This document shows, piece by piece, positions 8,511 to 11,977 of a stretch of 11,977 nucleotides of DNA. The stretch comes from Bacteroidales bacterium. Its GTDB lineage: Bacteria > Bacteroidota > Bacteroidia > Bacteroidales > Paludibacteraceae. The notes beneath the pieces were generated by a model. That model searched no databases. It was not told the origin of the DNA and saw only the letters and a program-made list of their open reading frames with translations. The stretch's first letter is position 1. Every line of letters begins with the position of its first letter. Made by a program: the position numbers and the translations under genes. The stretch is taken from the NCBI GenBank assembly GCA_018066005.1, contig JAGHSG010000102.1:1-11977 (forward strand), in the 5' to 3' direction.

Positions 8511-8858
8511 ATGTCTTTTCTGACCACCTATATCCTGACGTGGCGCTTGGCAGTAGCATTACCTATTGCGCTACTTGCCTATTTCCCTTTGCGTACAGCT
8601 TTTCGCAAATTGCGTATTGGGGATATGGACTTGTTGGATAACGGAGCTGTGGAGCAAAGTTTTTGGGCTTCGTTCTGGGTGGGGATAGCGGCAATTGTAT
8701 ATAGCTACGTTGCCATATTGATATTGGTGGTGTGGATGTGCTTAATGAGACGTCATTTGATGACTGCCCGGGCATGGATGGCATCGTTTCTGGCAATTGC
8801 CATCTGTTCGTTTTGGTACTATGTTATACAATATGTTGTACCAATGATGAACATATAA
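8511..8858 (+). CDS. Small integral membrane protein of unknown function
   Basis: A 115-residue protein, mostly hydrophobic. Three membrane segments are visible: about 9-28 (LTWRLAVALPIALLAYFPL), 51-78 (FWASFWVGIAAIVYSYVAIL onward) and 88-111 (a W/F/Y-rich helix). The loop between the first two is short and charged (RTAFRKLRIGDMDLLDNG) and the loop before the third is basic (MRRH), suggesting the cytoplasmic side. I do not recognise a family. It starts 3 bp after the M3 peptidase stop, so it is very likely the last gene of that polycistron. Its stop lies 2 bp from the stop of the convergent thiD. Support comes from tight packing and a coherent membrane protein pattern; the overlapping frames on the other strand show nothing protein-like. 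Confidence 0.75.
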   Translation: MSFLTTYILTWRLAVALPIALLAYFPLRTAFRKLRIGDMDLLDNGAVEQSFWASFWVGIAAIVYSYVAILILVVWMCLMRRHLMTARAWMASFLAIAICSFWYYVIQYVVPMMNI

Positions 8859-8860
8859 GG

Positions 8861-9667
8861 CTATTCCCAAAATTGGTAAAAATGGGCTACGGGACCAAAA
8901 CCGTGGCCTATTTTATATTCCGCTCCGTGTTGAATGGCACTATTGATGTATTGTTTGGCAGCCTGTGCGGCTTTCTGCAGGGATAACCCCTTTGCCAAAT
9001 AAGACGCTAACGCAGAAGACAAGGTGCAACCCGTGCCGTGTGTGTTGGTTGTCTCTATCCGAACAGAAGGCATTGTGGTGTATGTACCTGTCGTATAATC
9101 ATAGAGAACATCCGCTATTTGTGCGCTTTGCAAATGCCCTGCCTTTAATAATACGGACCCACCTGTGCGTTGTGCCAATTCTTGGGCAGAACTGGTCATA
9201 TTATCGCTTGTTATGGGGTGTCCCAGCAGTATTTCCGCTTCCGGTATATTGGGGGTAATAACTTGTGCCAAAGGAATCAGTTCATTCATTAGGGAGCAGA
9301 TAGCACTCTGCTCAATCAACCGATGTCCGCTGGTAGAAACCATAACGGGGTCTAATACAATAGAGGAAACGGCATAGTCTTTTAGGGTCTTGCTGACTAT
9401 TCGGACTACTTCTTCATTATGGAGCATACCAATTTTGACGGCATCTGCACCGATGTCATCCAATACGGCACGTATCTGTCCTTCAATAATAGTTGGGGAG
9501 ATACCTTCTACGGCTTGAACCCCTAATGTGTTTTGTACCGTAATGGCAGTAATGACCGAGGCGGCATAACAACCGCATGCGGATATGGTTTTTATATCTG
9601 CTTGAATGCCGGCTCCACCTCCGCTATCGCTACCGGCTATGGTTAGTACACGATTATATGTTTTCAT
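8861..9667 (-). CDS. thiD: Hydroxymethylpyrimidine/phosphomethylpyrimidine kinase ThiD
   Basis: ThiD phosphorylates 4-amino-5-hydroxymethyl-2-methylpyrimidine (HMP) to HMP-P and then to HMP-PP, the pyrimidine donor for thiamine. The 268-residue length is normal for this ribokinase-like family. Visible motifs are AGSDSGGGAGIQAD (11-24, HMP binding and glycine-rich), LDPVM (105-109), TPNIPEAE (138-145) and the anion-hole/active-site THGTGCTLSSA (209-219, with C214). The C-terminus GHGFGPVAHF (254-263) is also typical. Its start overlaps the end of thiE by 14 bp, so it is the third gene of a thiM-thiE-thiD operon and is under the TPP riboswitch only through co-transcription. It ends 2 bp from the convergent membrane protein gene, and its last codons include a hairpin that seems to serve the opposite strand. 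I see no clear terminator for the thi operon itself. Confidence 0.96.
   Translation of the reverse strand: MKTYNRVLTIAGSDSGGGAGIQADIKTISACGCYAASVITAITVQNTLGVQAVEGISPTIIEGQIRAVLDDIGADAVKIGMLHNEEVVRIVSKTLKDYAVSSIVLDPVMVSTSGHRLIEQSAICSLMNELIPLAQVITPNIPEAEILLGHPITSDNMTSSAQELAQRTGGSVLLKAGHLQSAQIADVLYDYTTGTYTTMPSVRIETTNTHGTGCTLSSALASYLAKGLSLQKAAQAAKQYINSAIQHGAEYKIGHGFGPVAHFYQFWE
8879..8914 (+). terminator. Rho-independent-like terminator of the + strand string, inside thiD
   Basis: An inverted repeat pairs 8879-8892 with 8901-8914 around the 8-nt loop GACCAAAA, giving 14 pairs as + strand RNA, followed by TATATT within an overall T-rich tail. It starts 21 bp after the stop of the membrane protein gene. 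Two of the pairs are G-U wobbles (8888/8905 and 8884/8909). In the - strand transcript the same positions become A-C mismatches, so the hairpin suits the + strand RNA. It overlaps the codons for the conserved GHGxGPV end of ThiD, so part of the symmetry could come from protein constraint. Confidence 0.6.
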
Positions 9668-10286
9668 AAGGGCGAATTATTTCTCTGAGTTCACGGGCAG
9701 CTTGTTCGGGATTGTCTGCTGCCATGATGTCGGACACGACGGCTACCCCTTTTAATCCACATTGCATGGCTTGCGCGGCTGTGTTATGATTGATACCCCC
9801 TATGCCTATCACCGGTTTAACACTACGCTCAACTACCGTTGAACCACCGTTAAGACCAAGGGGAGTACTGATGTCCGACTTGGTGGTTGTGGCAAAGATA
9901 GGTGAGACGGCTACGTAATCAACAGGCAGGGTGTTGGCAGATGCTACTTGGTCGATGTGCTCTATGCTGAGACCTATAATAGCATCCGGTCCTAATAATT
10001 GGCGGGCGTCTATGGGGGACATGTCTGACTGCCCCAAATGTACGCCATCGGCATGAGCCGCTAAGGCTACATCCACGCGGTCATTGATGATGAGTGGTAC
10101 ATGATAGGGTTGCAACACCTTTTTTAATATACGTGCGCGCGCGATAAAAGCGCCGGTCGGCAGTTGTTTCTCTCTCAGTTGCACCATGGTGCAGCCGCCT
10201 TTGACTGCCGCTTCCACTATTTCTTCCAAAGACCGCGCACCGCATAACGAAGAGTCGGTAACTAAATATAAACGGAGATCAAGCAT
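9654..10286 (-). CDS. thiE: Thiamine-phosphate synthase ThiE
   Basis: ThiE condenses HMP-PP with hydroxyethylthiazole phosphate to thiamine phosphate, releasing pyrophosphate. The protein is a 210-residue TIM barrel of normal length. All hallmark motifs are present: VQLREK (35-40), INDR (67-70), GVHLGQSD (81-88), GLS (105-107), SPIFATTTK (128-136, binding the diphosphate), GIGGI (161-165) and VAVVSDI (181-187, phosphate binding). The start overlaps the thiM stop by 8 bp and the end overlaps the thiD start by 14 bp, so the three genes are probably translationally coupled; no strong ribosome binding site of its own is seen. ThiE takes the products of both neighbouring kinases, which makes the three-gene set a complete route from free HMP and thiazole to thiamine phosphate. 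Confidence 0.96.
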   Translation of the reverse strand: MLDLRLYLVTDSSLCGARSLEEIVEAAVKGGCTMVQLREKQLPTGAFIARARILKKVLQPYHVPLIINDRVDVALAAHADGVHLGQSDMSPIDARQLLGPDAIIGLSIEHIDQVASANTLPVDYVAVSPIFATTTKSDISTPLGLNGGSTVVERSVKPVIGIGGINHNTAAQAMQCGLKGVAVVSDIMAADNPEQAARELREIIRPYENI

Positions 10287-10971
10287 AGCGCGATAAACAG
10301 TCTATAAATTGTTGACGATAAGTGCCTAATCCCTTATCCGTGACAGCCTCTTGCCCTGCCTGTTTCATCAGTTGCATGGCTTGTACGGCAGCGGTAAAAG
10401 GATCTGTTTCTATGGTTGCAAAGGCAGCAATCATGGCTCCTGCCGTACAGCCCATAGCCGTGACTTGGGTCATGAGGGGTGAGCCGCCGGATAATTGTTC
10501 CTGCCGTGCGCCGTCGGTAATATAGTCGTTTGCGCCTGTTGTGACAAGCACTTGTGTCGGCGAAGGAGAAACGGAAGAAGGAAGGACCTGCATCTCGTGT
10601 GTATTTCCTTTAATAACACAGGGATGGCATGTTTTTATGATTTGCATCGCTGCCTGCATACGATAAGAGGATATTTGTATGCCGACAGGGTCTAATACGA
10701 CAGGCTTGCCCATCTCATACATGGTTTGACCTGCTATCAATGCCGCTTGCAGCAACGAATCGTCTAATGTCCCGATGTTGATAAGAAGGGCATCGGCTCT
10801 GTGTGCGATGTCCTGCATCTCGGGTATAGCAGCAGACATGAGTGGTCGTGCGCCAATAGCGAGCAAAGCGTTGGCGGTGAGGTCCATTGCTACATAATTC
10901 GTGACACAATGCACCACAGGAGCGTTTTGTCGCAGTTGTTGAATGGATAAATGTAAAGAATCGTGTATCAT
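10279..10971 (-). CDS. thiM: Hydroxyethylthiazole kinase ThiM, shortened form
   Basis: ThiM phosphorylates 4-methyl-5-(2-hydroxyethyl)thiazole for salvage of the thiazole half of thiamine. Recognisable parts are VVHCVTNYVAMDLTANALLAIGARPLM (19-45, the substrate-binding start, given here by its key residues N25, N34 and G40), INIGTLD (64-70), VVLDPVG (91-97), KGNTHEM (121-127), TTGANDYITDG (144-154, ATP site) and TAMGC (171-175) with the catalytic cysteine C175. At 230 residues it is about 30 shorter than usual (around 260-270). The shortfall lies between GNTHEM and TTGANDY, where only a low-complexity LPSSVSPSPTQ remains. All nucleotide- and substrate-site motifs survive, so I expect activity. 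It is the first gene after the TPP riboswitch; its ATG is 5 nt from the conserved end of the aptamer. The start choice is fixed by the riboswitch and by AAGGA 7 nt upstream. Confidence 0.94.
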   Translation of the reverse strand: MIHDSLHLSIQQLRQNAPVVHCVTNYVAMDLTANALLAIGARPLMSAAIPEMQDIAHRADALLINIGTLDDSLLQAALIAGQTMYEMGKPVVLDPVGIQISSYRMQAAMQIIKTCHPCVIKGNTHEMQVLPSSVSPSPTQVLVTTGANDYITDGARQEQLSGGSPLMTQVTAMGCTAGAMIAAFATIETDPFTAAVQAMQLMKQAGQEAVTDKGLGTYRQQFIDCLSRYA

Positions 10972-10976
10972 ATTTT

Positions 10977-11056
10977 CTTCCTTAACAGCATTACCTGTTC
11001 AGGTTCAAAGGGTGTAATCTCAGCCTTATTGCGTTAAGGCACCCCTGAATCTAAAG
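10977..11056 (-). promoter_or_regulatory. TPP riboswitch (THI element) in front of thiM
   Basis: Read on the - strand, the 86-bp gap between the barrel gene and thiM contains the conserved thi-box: CAGGGGTGCC (from 11047), GGCTGAGA (11025-11018), CCCTTTGAACCTGA (11012-10999), GGTAATGC and GTTAAGGAAG (10986-10977). Visible helices are P3 (GCCTTA/TAAGGC around ACGCAA), P4 (CCTT/AAGG) and P5 (AACAG/CTGTT around GGTAATG). The outer P1 helix looks weak by eye. No terminator stem or other expression platform fits between the aptamer and the ATG, so regulation is most likely translational: thiamine pyrophosphate binding stabilises the fold and hides the ribosome binding site. The controlled genes are thiM, thiE and thiD. 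Confidence 0.95.
10979..10983 (-). promoter_or_regulatory. thiM ribosome binding site inside the riboswitch aptamer
   Basis: AAGGA lies 7 nt before the thiM ATG and is the 3' strand of aptamer helix P4 (AAGG pairing with CCTT). Ligand-bound folding would therefore occupy the site directly. It is the only good Shine-Dalgarno match I noticed in the window. Confidence 0.7.
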
Positions 11057-11057
11057 T

Positions 11058-11855
11058 CTATTTAACGGGCAGTTTGTAAGCAAAACTGACAAACCAACTC
11101 CACTCCCATAAATGTTGGTCAGCCACGGGGTGTTTGATTTGGTTATTCAGTCCGAAGTCGTATCCGGCTTGCAGCCGATAACAGTCCCATTCCAATCCGC
11201 CACCTATACCTATTTGTATATTGACAGGATATAACTCGTCTTTGAATCGGTTGTATGTGCCTGTTGGTATGTCTTGATTATTCAGATATTGCGTGATGAT
11301 GGGGGGCAGATTATTTTTGATATTGTCTTCCTCGTACAAACCAATCATCAGTTGAGGTCCGCCATAGAAAAACAGGTTCAGTTTCTTCCACAGTTTGATG
11401 TTGTAGTACGCCCGGATAGGTACGGCTAACCAATGCTCCGTCACGCGGTGTTGCATGTAGTTGCAAGCAGCATAACTCTCCTCCTCGTCTGCTACACCCC
11501 ATTTCTGTTTGGTTGTACCGTATGCGATGGTGTAGAGCAGTCCGGTTTGTATACTGAACCGGTAGGGGAGCATAAAATCAAACGTCATACCGATGCGTCC
11601 GCCATGCAGGTATAGGCGGGAGTCCGTGTTCTTACTATGTTGCCAGTGCTGTACATAACCGCCTTCTAAACGATATTCAATATGAAAATGATACTCATCT
11701 TCCGTCTTGGCATCCGGATTGAAAAAAACTTGATCATTGGTTTGTAACTCAGGACCGAGAGCGTTTTTCTCTTTCTCCACATGGAAACCGCCTTGTGCCA
11801 TCATAGGTACCACTGTCGCGCACGCGAGTACTATAAAAAGGTATCGTTTTATCAT
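11058..11855 (-). CDS. Outer-membrane beta-barrel protein (PorT/OmpA-barrel-like), unknown function
   Basis: A 265-residue exported protein. The signal peptide is MIKRYLFIVLACATVVPMMA, with probable cleavage before QGG. The mature chain alternates aromatic and small residues in strand-sized blocks, for example HFHIEYRLEGGYVQHW, RIGMTFDFMLPYRFSIQTGLLYTIAYG, WLAVPIRAYYNI, LNLFFYGGPQLMIGLY, VNIQIGIGGGLEW, RLQAGYDFGL and the last WFVSFAYKLPV (all partial). VPIRAYY..KLW and FFYGGPQ are typical of the Bacteroidetes 'porin family / outer membrane beta-barrel' group (OMP_b-brl type), with eight or so strands. No TonB box or plug domain is present, so it is not a TonB-dependent thiamine receptor. A good promoter lies 23 bp upstream. 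The stop is 8 bp from the riboswitch core of the co-directional thi operon, so the barrel transcript may run into it. Exact function is unknown. Confidence 0.85.
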   Translation of the reverse strand: MIKRYLFIVLACATVVPMMAQGGFHVEKEKNALGPELQTNDQVFFNPDAKTEDEYHFHIEYRLEGGYVQHWQHSKNTDSRLYLHGGRIGMTFDFMLPYRFSIQTGLLYTIAYGTTKQKWGVADEEESYAACNYMQHRVTEHWLAVPIRAYYNIKLWKKLNLFFYGGPQLMIGLYEEDNIKNNLPPIITQYLNNQDIPTGTYNRFKDELYPVNIQIGIGGGLEWDCYRLQAGYDFGLNNQIKHPVADQHLWEWSWFVSFAYKLPVK

Positions 11856-11877
11856 TTTTTAGGACTTAAAATCGGTG

Positions 11878-11909
11878 CAAAGGTACACAAAATTTCCCAA
11901 ATACGCAAA
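11878..11909 (-). promoter_or_regulatory. Bacteroidetes-type promoter of the beta-barrel gene
   Basis: On the - strand, TTTG (11909-11906), a 20-base spacer and TACCTTTG (11885-11878) match the Bacteroidetes housekeeping consensus TTTG-N19ish-TAnnTTTG. Transcription would start near 11872, leaving a leader of about 17 nt before the ATG at 11855. The leader is A-rich (CTAAAAA before ATG) without a Shine-Dalgarno site, as is common in this phylum. Confidence 0.8.
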
Positions 11910-11934
11910 AAAAACGCATTTTTTTAACAAAATA

Positions 11935-11966
11935 TTTGGTCAATTCAAAAATTTGTTGTAATTTTG
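11935..11966 (+). promoter_or_regulatory. Divergent Bacteroidetes-type promoter for a gene beyond the window
   Basis: On the + strand, TTTG (11935-11938), a 20-base spacer and TAATTTTG (11959-11966) fit the same consensus, with a start expected near 11973. It points rightwards, away from the barrel gene, so a gene on the + strand must begin just outside the window. The AT-rich stretch between the two promoters (11910-11934) holds A and T runs but no operator-like inverted repeat that I can see. Confidence 0.72.
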
Positions 11967-11977
11967 CACGCTTTTTC

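Noticed and set aside
8831..8856. Inverted repeat ATATGTT/AACATAT as a terminator for the thi operon
   Set aside because: The stem is 7 A/T-rich pairs with a 12-nt loop, and the minus strand lacks a T run after it. It is too weak to call.
11081..11088. CAGTTTTG on the minus strand as the -7 box of a thi operon promoter
   Set aside because: It has one mismatch to TAnnTTTG and no TTTG about 20 bases upstream. The position would be attractive, but the match is not better than chance.
11058..11855. The barrel protein as an outer-membrane thiamine receptor
   Set aside because: It is too small for a TonB-dependent receptor and has no plug domain or TonB box; adjacency to the thi operon is the only hint.
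1..11977. CRISPR array, insertion sequence, integrase, toxin-antitoxin or defence genes
   Set aside because: No spaced long repeats, transposase-like proteins, terminal inverted repeats or tRNA-adjacent junctions were seen; every gene is housekeeping or envelope-related.

Overview
The window looks like a chromosomal segment from a Bacteroidales-type bacterium. Three things point there. The isoleucyl-tRNA synthetase closely resembles the Bacteroides/Prevotella form. Two promoters at the right end match the Bacteroidetes TTTG-N20-TAnnTTTG architecture. The protein set (a PorT-like barrel, lipoproteins, an AsmA-like giant) is typical of the phylum. I cannot resolve the family. Coding density is very high, and the only gene-free stretches are an 86-bp riboswitch leader and the right-hand promoter region. 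There is no RNA gene, mobile element or CRISPR array.

Bases 1-8858 (+ strand) form one tightly packed gene string: ileS (5' end outside the window), a small lipoprotein, a 1016-residue AsmA-family protein, an M3-family zinc oligopeptidase lipoprotein and a small three-helix membrane protein. Junction spacings are 3, -4, 1 and 3 bp. ileS is split by a 1-base frameshift near base 702 and carries short 7-8 bp tandem repeats in two variable loops. A strong hairpin at 8879-8914, lying inside the end of the convergent thiD gene, probably terminates this string.

Bases 8861-10971 (- strand) hold a thiamine module, thiM-thiE-thiD, with overlapping genes. A clear TPP riboswitch (10977-11056) sits directly before thiM and its 3' strand contains the ribosome binding site. 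ThiM makes hydroxyethylthiazole phosphate, ThiD makes HMP pyrophosphate, and ThiE joins them to thiamine phosphate. The set suits salvage of the two halves; no thiC or thiG lies in the window.

Bases 11058-11855 (- strand) encode a secreted outer-membrane beta-barrel protein that ends 8 bp before the riboswitch core, in the same direction as thiM. Bases 11856-11977 hold two divergent promoters, one for the barrel gene and one for a gene beyond the window. I found no convincing new system. The best leads are the ileS frameshift, the terminator embedded in thiD, the compact riboswitch within a co-directional gene pair, and the short tandem repeats in coding sequence.
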